This document shows, one piece after another, positions 45,098-53,439 of a stretch of 64,000 nt of DNA. The position numbers and the translations under genes are program-made. The number at the start of each line of letters is the position of its first letter. Position 1 is the first letter of the stretch. The notes below the pieces were generated by a model. It worked only from the letters and a program-made list of their open reading frames with translations, made no database searches and was not told the origin of the DNA. The DNA is taken from assembly GCF_001577305.1 (NCBI RefSeq), contig NZ_CP014518.1:3596001-3660000 (forward strand). Reading direction: 5' to 3'. The DNA comes from Sinomonas atrocyanea. Lineage in GTDB: Bacteria; Actinomycetota; Actinomycetes; Actinomycetales; Micrococcaceae.

Positions 45098-45928
45098 ATG
45101 GAAGCGCCGGACAGCACCGCGAAGACCCCCGACGACGTCTACACCCATGGCCACCACGAGAGCGTGGTGCGGGCCCACGCGGCACGGACCGCCGAGAATT
45201 CCGCCGCGTTCCTCCTCCCCCACCTCGCCCCCGGGCTGACGGTGCTCGACGTCGGGTGCGGGCCTGGGAGCATCACGTGCGACTTCGCCAGACTCGTCGA
45301 CCCGGGCCGCGTGACCGGCCTGGACCGTTCCGAGGACGTCGTGGCCCAGGCGCGGGCGCTCGCCGAGGAGCGCGGGGTGGCCAACGCGTCCTTCATGGCG
45401 GGCAACGTGTACGACCTCGAGCTCGACGACGAGACGTTCGACGTGGTCCACGCCCATCAGGTCCTGCAGCACCTCACCGACCCCGTCGCGGCGCTGCGGG
45501 AGATGCGGCGCGTGGCGAAGCCGGGCGGGCTGGTGGCAGTGCGGGACGCGGACTTCCACGGGATGAGCTGGTACCCGGAGCTGGACGAGCTCGATGAATG
45601 GATGGACCTCTACCAGCGCATCGCGCGGCACAACGGCGCCGAGCCGGACGCCGGGCGTCGGCTCGTGGGCTGGATGCAGGAGGCGGGATTCACCGATGTC
45701 TCCCCCAGCAGCAGCAACTGGCTGTACGCGACGCCGCAGCAGCGGGCCTGGCAGGCACGCGTGTGGAGCGAACGCGTGCTGCACTCCGCGTTCGCCGAGC
45801 AGGCCCTCGAGTACGGCTTCGCCGAACAGGCGGGCCTCGAGCGGATCGCGGCGGGCTGGCACCGCTGGGGATCCTCCGCCGACGGCTGGTTCCTCATCCC
45901 CAACGGCGAGGTGATCGGCCGAGCCTAG
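45098..45928 (+). CDS. class I SAM-dependent methyltransferase
   Basis: The 276-residue protein has the Rossmann SAM site VLDVGCGPGSITCDFARLV (near residue 50), the acidic loop at VTGLDRSEDVVAQA and the later AHQVLQHLTDPVAALREM motif of the UbiE/ubiquinone-menaquinone methyltransferase group. Its partner and substrate are unknown. It is followed by an unrelated LysE gene with a 41-bp gap and sits downstream of a possible operator. Confidence 0.88.
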   Translation: MEAPDSTAKTPDDVYTHGHHESVVRAHAARTAENSAAFLLPHLAPGLTVLDVGCGPGSITCDFARLVDPGRVTGLDRSEDVVAQARALAEERGVANASFMAGNVYDLELDDETFDVVHAHQVLQHLTDPVAALREMRRVAKPGGLVAVRDADFHGMSWYPELDELDEWMDLYQRIARHNGAEPDAGRRLVGWMQEAGFTDVSPSSSNWLYATPQQRAWQARVWSERVLHSAFAEQALEYGFAEQAGLERIAAGWHRWGSSADGWFLIPNGEVIGRA

Positions 45929-45969
45929 GGGTGGCGGGCCCGCGCGCGCCGCGGCCCTACGCTGGTGGG

Positions 45970-46590
45970 GTGCCACTTTCCCTCTGGGGCGCCCTCGTGG
46001 GCGCCTGCCTGCTCATCAGCTTCACCCCGGGCGCCGGTGCCATCAACACCATGAGCAACTCGCTCACCTCGGGGTTCCGCCGCGCCATCTGGGGCGTGCT
46101 CGGGCAGCAGGCGGCCCTCGTGGTGCACCTTGCCGTGGTCGCCGCCGGGCTCGGGGTGCTCGTGGCCGGCTCGCCACTGGCCTTCAACGTGATCCGCTAC
46201 CTGGGCGCCCTCTACCTGGCCTACCTCGGCGTGCGGCAGTTCTTCAGCAGGCCGGACACCTCCGCCGAGACGGCGGCGGCCCTCGCCAATGAGCCCTCCT
46301 GGTCCATGTTCCAGCGCGGGCTCTGGGTCAACCTCCTCAACCCCAAGGCCATCGTCTTCTTCCTGGCCTTCATCCCCGGATTCGTGCGCCCGGAGTCCCC
46401 GCTGTGGAGCCAGTACCTCATCATCGGCGCGACGATCGTGACGGTGGACATCCTGGTGATGTGGTTCTTCTTCGCGCTCGCGGCCAAGAGCTTCCAGCGG
46501 TTCACGCGCAGCGAGCGGGGGCAGCGCAGGCTCAACCGCATCTTCGGGGTGCTGTTCGTCGGCGTGGGCGTGCTCCTCGCCGTTGTCTGA
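45970..46590 (+). CDS. LysE family amino acid exporter
   Basis: The 206-residue protein has about six membrane segments and the LysE/RhtB start pattern: FTPGAGAINTMSNSLTSGFR near residue 20 and the VWVNLLNPKAIVFFLAFIPG-like segment (GLWVNLLNPKAIVFFLAF). It exports amino acids or small metabolites. The GTG at 45970 gives the usual MPLSLWGALVGACLL start. It follows the methyltransferase on the same strand. Confidence 0.92.
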   Translation: MPLSLWGALVGACLLISFTPGAGAINTMSNSLTSGFRRAIWGVLGQQAALVVHLAVVAAGLGVLVAGSPLAFNVIRYLGALYLAYLGVRQFFSRPDTSAETAAALANEPSWSMFQRGLWVNLLNPKAIVFFLAFIPGFVRPESPLWSQYLIIGATIVTVDILVMWFFFALAAKSFQRFTRSERGQRRLNRIFGVLFVGVGVLLAVV

Positions 46591-46677
46591 GGAGCCCGTC
46601 GAAGGGCCCCGTCATGGACCGGCGGCAGGGTGCCCCCGATGCGGGACGCCGCAGCCGCGGACTTTATGCTTGGTCGC

Positions 46678-47208
46678 ATGAACTCGACGGCGAGCCCCTA
46701 CCGGATCATCACGGTCTGCACCGGGAACATCTGCCGTTCCCCCATGGCCGAGTTCATGCTCGCCGACTCCCTGCGCGCGGCCGGCCTCGCCGAGCACGTC
46801 CTCGTCGATTCGGCGGGCACCACCAGCTACGAGGTCGGGCGGCCGATCGACCCTCGCGCCGCCCGCGTCCTCGCGGCCCACGGGCTGCGCGCCCGCACCC
46901 ACGTCGCACGCCAGTTCGAGGCCGCCTGGTACGGCGAGCGCGAGCTGATCCTCGCCCTCGACGTGGACCACTACGGGCACCTGCGCGAGCAGGCACCGCT
47001 GGGGGCCGCCGAGAAGGTGCGGCTGCTGCGCGAGTTCGACCCCGCCGTCGCGCACCTGGACCACCTCGATCAGGGGATCGAGGATCCGTGGTTCGGCGAC
47101 CAGAGCGACTTCGAGACGACGTGGCGCCTCATCGCCGCGTCGGTGCCCGGCATCATCGCCCACGTGCGCCGCGAGCTCGCCACGCTCGGCCTGGCCGTCG
47201 ACGCCTGA
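46678..47208 (+). CDS. low molecular weight protein tyrosine phosphatase
   Basis: The 176-residue protein has the C-x5-R phosphate loop CTGNICRS (C14, R20) near the N-terminus, and the general-acid aspartate region EDPWFGDQSDF near residue 140. DSAGTTSYEVGRPIDPRA is another family landmark. Bacterial LMW-PTPs dephosphorylate tyrosine or arginine kinases. The next gene starts 4 bp after this stop, so it may be co-transcribed with the kinase-PabB gene. Confidence 0.93.
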   Translation: MNSTASPYRIITVCTGNICRSPMAEFMLADSLRAAGLAEHVLVDSAGTTSYEVGRPIDPRAARVLAAHGLRARTHVARQFEAAWYGERELILALDVDHYGHLREQAPLGAAEKVRLLREFDPAVAHLDHLDQGIEDPWFGDQSDFETTWRLIAASVPGIIAHVRRELATLGLAVDA

Positions 47209-47212
47209 GCAC

Positions 47213-47958
47213 GTGGCGCCCACCTTCCCGGCGCGCGCGCCGTCCGTGATCCTGCTCGACGGGAGGTCGGGGGCGGGGAAGACGTCCCTCGCCATCGAGC
47301 TCGCGGCCGCCCTGCGCGAGCACCGCACCGTCACCCTGATCCACCTCGAGGACGTCTACCCGGGGTGGGACGGCCTCGCCGAGGGCATCGCCCGGTGCGC
47401 GGACCACGTGCTCGGCCCCCTGCGCCGGGGCGAGGTGGCCCGCTGGCGCCCGTGGGACTGGGAGCGCGGCGCCGGCGGCCCCGAGCGCGTGAGCGAGCCC
47501 GCCGACGTGGTGCTCCTCGAGGGCGTCGGCGCGGGCGCCGCACCCCTGCGGGCCCTCGCGGACGCGGTGGTGTGGGTGGACGCGGCCGCCGACGAGCGCC
47601 GTCGCCGCGCCCTCGCCCGCGACGGAGACCTCTACGCGCCGCACTGGGGGCGCTGGGCCGCGCAGGAGGAGGCGTGGCTCGCGCACGACGACGTGCCCGC
47701 GGCCGCCGCCGTCACCGTCGCCTCCCCCGCGGGCACCGACCGGCCCGAGGGACTCGCGGACCGGGTGCTGGCCGCCCTCGCCGGGCTCCCCTCGCTGCGT
47801 GGGCTCCTCGCCCCCGAGCGCTCGGCACGCGAGTCCGCGGCCGTCGTCGTGCGTCGCCTCGGCGCGGCGCCGGACCCGGAGCGGCTCTTCCGCGGGCTCT
47901 TCGGTGCGTCCACGGCGGCGGTCTGGCTCGACTCCTCCGACGCCGAGGCCACCCCCCG
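47213..47958 (+). CDS. P-loop kinase domain plus start of PabB (5' part of a frameshifted fusion gene)
   Basis: This half encodes a uridine-kinase-like P-loop domain (GRSGAGKTSLAIELAAALRE, residues 16-35; residues to ~205). It then passes into the N-terminal region of an aminodeoxychorismate synthase component I, ending in FGASTAAVWLDSSDAEATPR. VWLDSS is the standard PabB N-terminal motif, so both belong to one gene. Around 47957-47959 one G is missing. Restoring it gives acc-ccc-cgg-aac and joins the heptad-like repeats AEATPRN, AEATPRD and GEVTPRN to the rest of PabB. As written the frame runs to a stop at 48238. The GTG start 47213 is 5 bp after the phosphatase stop. Confidence 0.8.
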
Positions 47959-49350
47959 AACGCCGAGGCCACGCCCCGGGACGGCGAGGTCACCCCGCGG
48001 AACCGTTTCAGCGTCATGGCGGACGACGGCGGCCTGCTCGGGCGGCGCATGGCCCACCGGCGGGGGCGCACCGACGTGGTGCACGGTCCGGCAACCGATG
48101 TGCCGGTTTCAGCCCACTCCGACACCCCGTTCTTCCGCTGGCTCGACGCCGAATGGGGCCACGGGCAGGCACCCGCGGTGCCGGGGCTCGAGTGCGGGTT
48201 CGCCCTCGGGTGGCTGGGGTACCTCGGCTACGAGCTGAAGCGCGAGTGCGGCGGATCCGACGTCGACCCCGGGCTCCCCGATGCCCAGCTCGTCTTCGCG
48301 GCCCGGGCCGTGGTCCTCGACCACGTGACCGGCCAGGCGTGGCTGCTGGCCCTCGACGCCGCGGACGCCGTGCCGTGGCTCGACCGCGCTGCCGCCGCCA
48401 TCCGGGAGTGCGATGCTTCAGGCGGGCCGGCCGCGGCGACACCCGAAGCGGTGACCTCGGCGCCGGCCTTCACCGCACGCGACACCGCCGCCGCGTACCA
48501 GGACAAGGTGCGCGCAGCCCAGGCGGAGATCGCCGAGGGGAACACGTACGAGGCCTGCCTCACCACCACGCTCGAGGCGACCGTCCCCGCACGGGGCGAC
48601 CGGCCCGGCGTCGTGCCTCTCGAGGCCTACGGAGCGCTCCGCCGCCGCAGCCCCGCGCCGTTCGCGGCGTTCGCCCGCTTCGGCAGCCTCGCGGTCGCGA
48701 GCACCTCGCCCGAGCGCTTCCTGTCGCTCGCGGCCGACGGCGGGCTGCGAGCCGAGCCGATCAAGGGCACCCGCCGCCGCTCCCCCGGCCCGTCGCCGGA
48801 GGACCCCGGGGCGGACGAGCGGGTGCGCGCCGAGCTCGCCGCGAACCCGAAGGACCGGGCCGAGAACCTCATGATCGTGGACCTCCTGCGCAACGACCTG
48901 AGCCACCACGCGGTCCCCGGGTCCGTGCGGGTGTCGCGGCTGTTCGCCGTCGAGACCTACGCGACCGTCCACCAGCTCGTGAGCACCGTCGACGCGCGCC
49001 TGCGCCCCGGCGCCTCCCGCGCGGAGGCCGTCGCGGCAGCGTTCCCGCCCGGGTCCATGACGGGGGCGCCGAAGATCAGCACCATGGCGATCCTGGACCG
49101 GCTCGAAGCCGGCCCGCGCGCTGTCTACTCCGGCGTGATCGGCTACTTCTCCCGCACCGGGGCCGCCGACCTCTCGGTGGTGATCCGCACCCTCGTCATG
49201 GAGACGGCGGACGACGGCGCCACGCGCCTCACGCTCGGAGTGGGCGGCGCCGTCGTGGCCGACTCGGACCCCGCGGACGAGCACGACGAGATCCGGGCCA
49301 AGGCGTTCGCCGTGCTCAGCACGCTCGGCTCGGAGTTCCCCCGGGACTGA
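47959..49350 (+). CDS. pabB: Aminodeoxychorismate synthase component I, PabB (3' part of the frameshifted fusion)
   Basis: PabB converts chorismate and ammonia (from PabA) to aminodeoxychorismate for folate synthesis. This part carries the chorismate-binding domain: PIKGTRRRSPGP (the PIKGT lysine is the PabB form; TrpE has PIAGT), AENLMIVDLLRNDLSHHAVP, PPGSMTGAPKISTMAILDRL and SGVIGYFSRTGAADLSVVIR. In the DNA as written its first in-frame ATG is 48016 (MADDGGLLGRRMAHRRG). Read with the 5' half after adding one base, the fused protein has about 712 residues. PabC lies nearby at 50.9 kb, so this is likely the cell's pABA route. Confidence 0.85.
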   Translation, partial: NAEATPRDGEVTPRNRFSVMADDGGLLGRRMAHRRGRTDVVHGPATDVPVSAHSDTPFFRWLDAEWGHGQAPAVPGLECGFALGWLGYLGYELKRECGGSDVDPGLPDAQLVFAARAVVLDHVTGQAWLLALDAADAVPWLDRAAAAIRECDASGGPAAATPEAVTSAPAFTARDTAAAYQDKVRAAQAEIAEGNTYEACLTTTLEATVPARGDRPGVVPLEAYGALRRRSPAPFAAFARFGSLAVASTSPERFLSLAADGGLRAEPIKGTRRRSPGPSPEDPGADERVRAELAANPKDRAENLMIVDLLRNDLSHHAVPGSVRVSRLFAVETYATVHQLVSTVDARLRPGASRAEAVAAAFPPGSMTGAPKISTMAILDRLEAGPRAVYSGVIGYFSRTGAADLSVVIRTLVMETADDGATRLTLGVGGAVVADSDPADEHDEIRAKAFAVLSTLGSEFPRD

Positions 49351-49381
49351 GGCGGGCCCTTCAGGCTCCCCCCGCCGCCGG

Positions 49382-50845
49382 CTACTGGAGCGTGGCGGTG
49401 AGCCGGGCGACGTTGTCCACGTAGCGGCGCAGCATCGGCCGGCTGCGCCATTCCTGCAGGTCGAGGCGCTTGCTGACCTCGCGGTACATGTCCTCGACCC
49501 GACGCATCTGGTCCACGATCTCGCCGCCCGGGAGCATGAGCGAGACCTCCATGTTGAGCGAGAAGGACCGCATGTCCATGTTGGACGAGCCGAGGACGGC
49601 CACTTCGTGGTCCACGGTGAAGTGCTTGGCGTGCAGGACGTATGGCTTGGGGTAGCGGTAGATCTTCACGCCCGCGGTGAGCAGCTGCTCGTAGTAGGAC
49701 TGCTGGGCATGGTGGACGAGGAACTGGTCGCCCTGCTCGGAGACGAACAGCTCGACGTCAACGCCGCGCTGGGCCGCCGTGGTGACGGCGTAGAGGAGCG
49801 AGTCATCCGGGACGAAGTACGGGCTGCAGATCGAGAGCCGGTGCTGGGCGGAGTAGATGAGGGTGTTGAAGAGCCGCAGGTTGTTCTCGTTGGCGAAGGC
49901 GGGGCCGCTGGGGACCACCTGGGCGGCCACGTCGCCGACGTGCCCCGCGGCCTCGAGCTGGTCCTCGAGCAGCACGTCCGTCTCCGAGAGCCAGTCAGTG
50001 GCGAAGACGATGTTGAGGGTCGTGACCACCGGGCCCTCGAGCCGGGCCATGAGCTCCACCCACTTGCGCTGGGCCCGCCGGTGGTAGGCGCGTTCGATCA
50101 GGTTCAGCGAGCCGGTGAAGGCGACCTCGCCGTCCACGACGAGGATCTTGCGATGGTTGCGCAGGTCCACGCGGCGCCACTGGCCGTGGACGGGCATGAC
50201 GGGAAGCATCCGCCGCCACTGGACCTTGGTCGCCTTGAGCCGCTTGAGGAACGTGCGGTAGCCCTTGATGCGCAGGGTGCCGATGTGGTCGAACAGGAAG
50301 CGGACCTCGACGCCGCGCTCGGCGGCCTCGGTGAGGGCCGTGAAGAAGTCCTCGGTGACCTCGTCCCAGCTGACGATGTAGAACTCGGCATTGACGAACC
50401 GCTTCGCCCTGCGCACGGCCTCCGTCATCTCGGCGATCGCGTCCTCGTAGCCGGGGATCAGCCGGACCTTGTTGCCGTTGACCATCGGCAGGGAGCCGAG
50501 CCCGCGGTTGAGCGCGGCGGCGGAGTGCAGCCACTCGGGGCCCGGGAAGGTGGTGTCGACGTCGTGCGACTCCGCGAGCGCCGCCCGGACGCGCGCGTTG
50601 ACCTCCTGCTGCTGGTCGCGCCGGCGGCCGGAGAAGCGGAAGTTGCCGAACAGGAGGAACACCAGCAGCCCGAGGGTGGGGATGAAGAAGATGGCCAGGA
50701 GCCACGCCATCGCCGTGGTGGGCCTGCGGTTGCCGGGGATGATGCCGAGCACGGCGACCCTGATGACCAGGTCGACGACGCCGAGCGCGAAGGTGAGCCA
50801 ATCGGGCAGGAGGCCGATCAGCGGCAACTGCAGGAGCATGGGCAC
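49382..50845 (-). CDS. cls: cardiolipin synthase
   Basis: The 487-residue phospholipase-D family enzyme makes cardiolipin from phosphatidylglycerol. Two N-terminal membrane helices (LTFALGVVDLVIRVAVLGII and MAWLLAIFFIPTLGLLVFLL) are followed by two HKD motifs: HRKILVVDGEVAFTGSLN (about residue 230) and HAKHFTVDHEVAVLGSSNMD (about 410). The gene is convergent with pabB and divergent from pabC with only 16 bp between starts. The start could be ATG 50845 or the internal M at 50839. Confidence 0.94.
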   Translation of the reverse strand: MPMLLQLPLIGLLPDWLTFALGVVDLVIRVAVLGIIPGNRRPTTAMAWLLAIFFIPTLGLLVFLLFGNFRFSGRRRDQQQEVNARVRAALAESHDVDTTFPGPEWLHSAAALNRGLGSLPMVNGNKVRLIPGYEDAIAEMTEAVRRAKRFVNAEFYIVSWDEVTEDFFTALTEAAERGVEVRFLFDHIGTLRIKGYRTFLKRLKATKVQWRRMLPVMPVHGQWRRVDLRNHRKILVVDGEVAFTGSLNLIERAYHRRAQRKWVELMARLEGPVVTTLNIVFATDWLSETDVLLEDQLEAAGHVGDVAAQVVPSGPAFANENNLRLFNTLIYSAQHRLSICSPYFVPDDSLLYAVTTAAQRGVDVELFVSEQGDQFLVHHAQQSYYEQLLTAGVKIYRYPKPYVLHAKHFTVDHEVAVLGSSNMDMRSFSLNMEVSLMLPGGEIVDQMRRVEDMYREVSKRLDLQEWRSRPMLRRYVDNVARLTATLQ

Positions 50846-50861
50846 AGCCTAAGCTGTCCCC

Positions 50862-51776
50862 ATGACTCACACCGTCCTGACGTTCCTCGACCGCGCGTTC
50901 CCCGACGGCCGGATCGAGGACGCCACCAAGCCGCAGCTGTTCGCCACCGATCTCGGGGCCACGCGCGGCGACGGGGTGTTCGAGACGCTCCTCGTCCTGG
51001 ACGGGCACGTGCGCAAGCTCCCGGCCCACCTGGCCCGGATGAGCAAGAGCGCGGCGCTGCTGGAGCTCGAGGTGCCCGACCACGAGGCGTGGGAGCGGGC
51101 CATCGTGACCGCGCTGGACGAGTACCAGCGCGTGGTGGGCCCCCTCACCGAGGTGGTCGTGAAGCTCGTGGCGACCCGCGGGGTCGAGGGCGCGCACGAG
51201 GCGACCTGCTGGGTCGCCGCGTCCGCGCCGGCGCCCGCGGCGAAGCGGCAGCGCGAGGAGGGCATCGACGTCCTGCTCCTGGACCGCGGCTACGACTCGG
51301 ACCTCGCCGAGCGCGCCCCGTGGCTCCTCCTCGGCGCGAAGACGCTCTCCTACGCGGTGAACATGGCCGCGCTGCGCTACGCGCACGCTCACGGGGCGGA
51401 CGACGTCATCTTCACCTCCGCCGACGGCAAGGTCCTCGAGGGCCCCACCTCCACCGTGCTCATCGCGCACGCCGAGAAGGACGACGCCGGCCGCCTCACC
51501 CTCAAGAGGCTCGTCACCCCCCAGCTCGACTCCGGCATCCTCCCCGGCACGTCGCAGGGCGCGCTGTTCGCGGCGGCCAAGGACGCCGGCTGGGAGCTGG
51601 GGTACGGCCCACTCGAGCCGGAGGACCTGTTCGACGCGGACGCGGTGTGGCTCATCTCCTCGGTGCGCCTGCTCACCCCGGTGAACCACGTGGACGGCAC
51701 GGCGATCGGGACGGACCCCGAGCTCGCCCGCGCCCTGACGGCCGAGCTCGCCGGGCTGTTCGACAAGATCGCCTGA
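50862..51776 (+). CDS. pabC: aminodeoxychorismate lyase / class IV aminotransferase
   Basis: PabC releases pyruvate from aminodeoxychorismate to give p-aminobenzoate. The 304-residue PLP enzyme keeps the class IV fold: RGDGVFETLLVLDGHVRKLP near the N-terminus, the PLP lysine in LLLGAKTLSYAVNMAALRYA, EGPTSTVLIAHAE and TPQLDSGILPGTSQGAL. Branched-chain aminotransferase or D-alanine transaminase activity is possible, but the nearby pabB supports the folate role. A polypyrimidine stretch (51778-51825) follows its stop. Confidence 0.88.
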   Translation: MTHTVLTFLDRAFPDGRIEDATKPQLFATDLGATRGDGVFETLLVLDGHVRKLPAHLARMSKSAALLELEVPDHEAWERAIVTALDEYQRVVGPLTEVVVKLVATRGVEGAHEATCWVAASAPAPAAKRQREEGIDVLLLDRGYDSDLAERAPWLLLGAKTLSYAVNMAALRYAHAHGADDVIFTSADGKVLEGPTSTVLIAHAEKDDAGRLTLKRLVTPQLDSGILPGTSQGALFAAAKDAGWELGYGPLEPEDLFDADAVWLISSVRLLTPVNHVDGTAIGTDPELARALTAELAGLFDKIA

Positions 51777-51863
51777 GCCCCCTTCTTCCCTTCCCCCGCT
51801 CCCTCCCTTCCCCCTCCTTCCGCCGGCGTCACCCCGCCGCGCCCCAGCGGGACCGAAAGCCTC

Positions 51864-51892
51864 TGGCAATTACTTGGAAGTCCGAGTATCTT
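51864..51892 (+). promoter_or_regulatory. mmsA promoter with a 17-bp operator-like sequence
   Basis: TGGCAA (51864-51869) and TATCTT (51887-51892) are 17 bp apart. CTTGGAAGTCCGAGTAT (51873-51889) fills the spacer and the start of the -10 box. The same sequence, with 14 of 17 bases identical, occupies the identical place in the acyl-CoA synthetase promoter at 58.46 kb (reverse strand). The shared position implies one repressor for both. The regulator is not identified; the MarR gene at 56.1 kb is a candidate. Confidence 0.62.
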
Positions 51893-51936
51893 CTGTCCCA
51901 GATGACCTGGATCACACACGAGCGAAGGAGCTTTCC

Positions 51937-53439
51937 ATGGTCCACGACCTGTACCACTACATCGGCGGCGCGCGCGTCGACGGGACCTCCGGCCGCTTCG
52001 GCGATGTCTACAACCCCTGCACCGGCGAGGTCCAGGCCCGGCTCCCGCTCGCCAGCCGCGACGAGGTCCGCGAGGCCATCGCCAACGCCGAGAAGGGCCA
52101 GGCCGAGTGGGCCGCGATGAACCCGCAGCGCCGCGGACGGATCCTGCTCAAGTTCGTGGACCTCGCCAACGAGCACATGGACGAGCTCGCCGAGCTCCTC
52201 TCCTCCGAGCACGGCAAGACGTTCGCCGACTCGAAGGGCGACGTCCAGCGCGGCCTCGAGGTCGTCGAGTTCTCCGCCGGCGCGGCCCCGCACCTGCTCA
52301 AGGGCGAGTTCTCCGACAGCGTGGGCACGGGCATCGACGTTCACTCGCTGCGCAAGCCCCTCGGCGTAGTCGCCGGCATCAGCCCGTTCAACTTCCCGGC
52401 CATGATCCCGCTGTGGCAGGCGGGCCCGGCCCTTGCCGCGGGCAACGCGTTCATCTGCAAGCCGAGCGAGCGCGACCCCTCGGTCCCGCTCCGCCTCGCC
52501 GAGCTCCTCACCGAGGCGGGCCTGCCGGACGGCGTGTTCAATGTGGTCAACGGCGACAAGGAGGCCGTGGACGCCCTCATCGAGGACCCGCGGGTCAAGG
52601 CCATCGGGTTCGTCGGGAGCACGCCGATCGCCCAGGCGATCTACGCCGGCGCCGCAGCCCACGGCAAGCGCGCCCAGTGCTTCGGCGGCGCCAAGAACCA
52701 CATGGTCATCCTCGCCGACGCTGACCTGGACATGGCGGCTGACGCCCTCATCGGGGCCGGCTACGGCTCCGCCGGCGAGCGCTGCATGGCCATCTCCGTG
52801 GCCGTCCCGGTGGGCGAGGAGACGGCAGACGCGCTCGTGGCCAAGCTCCAGGAGCGCATCAAGGGCCTGCGCGTCGGCGCGAGCATGGACAAGGACGTGG
52901 ACTTCGGGCCGGTGGTCGCGGCGTCGGCCAAGGAGCGGATCGAGGGCTACATCGCCAAGGGCGCCGAGGAGGGCGCCGAGCTGCTCGTGGACGGCCGCGG
53001 CCACACGGTGGACGGCTACGAGGGCGGCTTCTGGGTCGGGCCCACCCTCTTCGACCGGGTCACCCAGGAGATGTCGATCTACCGCGAGGAGATCTTCGGC
53101 CCCGTGCTCAGCGTGGTCCGGGCCGCGGACTACGACGAGGCCCTGCGCCTGTGCAGCGAGCACGAGTTCGGCAACGGCGTCGCGATCTTCACCCGCGACG
53201 GCGACGCCGCCCGCGACTTCGCCAGCCGCGTCGAGGTGGGCATGGTCGGCGTCAACGTGCCGATCCCCGTGCCGATCGCCTACTACACGTTCGGCGGCTG
53301 GAAGGCCTCGGGCTTCGGGGACCTCAACCAGCACGGCCCGGACGCGTTCCGCTTCTTCACCAAGACCAAGACCGTCACCTCCCGCTGGCCCTCCGGGGTG
53401 CGCCAGGGCGCGAGCTTCGTCATGCCGGCGGGCAGCTGA
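51937..53439 (+). CDS. mmsA: CoA-acylating methylmalonate-semialdehyde dehydrogenase
   Basis: MmsA oxidises methylmalonate semialdehyde, from valine, to propionyl-CoA. The 500-residue protein is an ALDH superfamily member. The cofactor region reads GNAFICKPSERDPSVPLRL, the catalytic cysteine is in GSAGERCMAISVAVPVG and AAHGKRAQCFGGAKNHM is the CoA-acylating form's substrate region. The catalytic glutamate of hydrolytic ALDHs is absent, as expected for a CoA-acylating enzyme. The next gene starts one base after its stop (TGA-ATG). AAGGAG precedes the ATG. Confidence 0.96.
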   Translation: MVHDLYHYIGGARVDGTSGRFGDVYNPCTGEVQARLPLASRDEVREAIANAEKGQAEWAAMNPQRRGRILLKFVDLANEHMDELAELLSSEHGKTFADSKGDVQRGLEVVEFSAGAAPHLLKGEFSDSVGTGIDVHSLRKPLGVVAGISPFNFPAMIPLWQAGPALAAGNAFICKPSERDPSVPLRLAELLTEAGLPDGVFNVVNGDKEAVDALIEDPRVKAIGFVGSTPIAQAIYAGAAAHGKRAQCFGGAKNHMVILADADLDMAADALIGAGYGSAGERCMAISVAVPVGEETADALVAKLQERIKGLRVGASMDKDVDFGPVVAASAKERIEGYIAKGAEEGAELLVDGRGHTVDGYEGGFWVGPTLFDRVTQEMSIYREEIFGPVLSVVRAADYDEALRLCSEHEFGNGVAIFTRDGDAARDFASRVEVGMVGVNVPIPVPIAYYTFGGWKASGFGDLNQHGPDAFRFFTKTKTVTSRWPSGVRQGASFVMPAGS

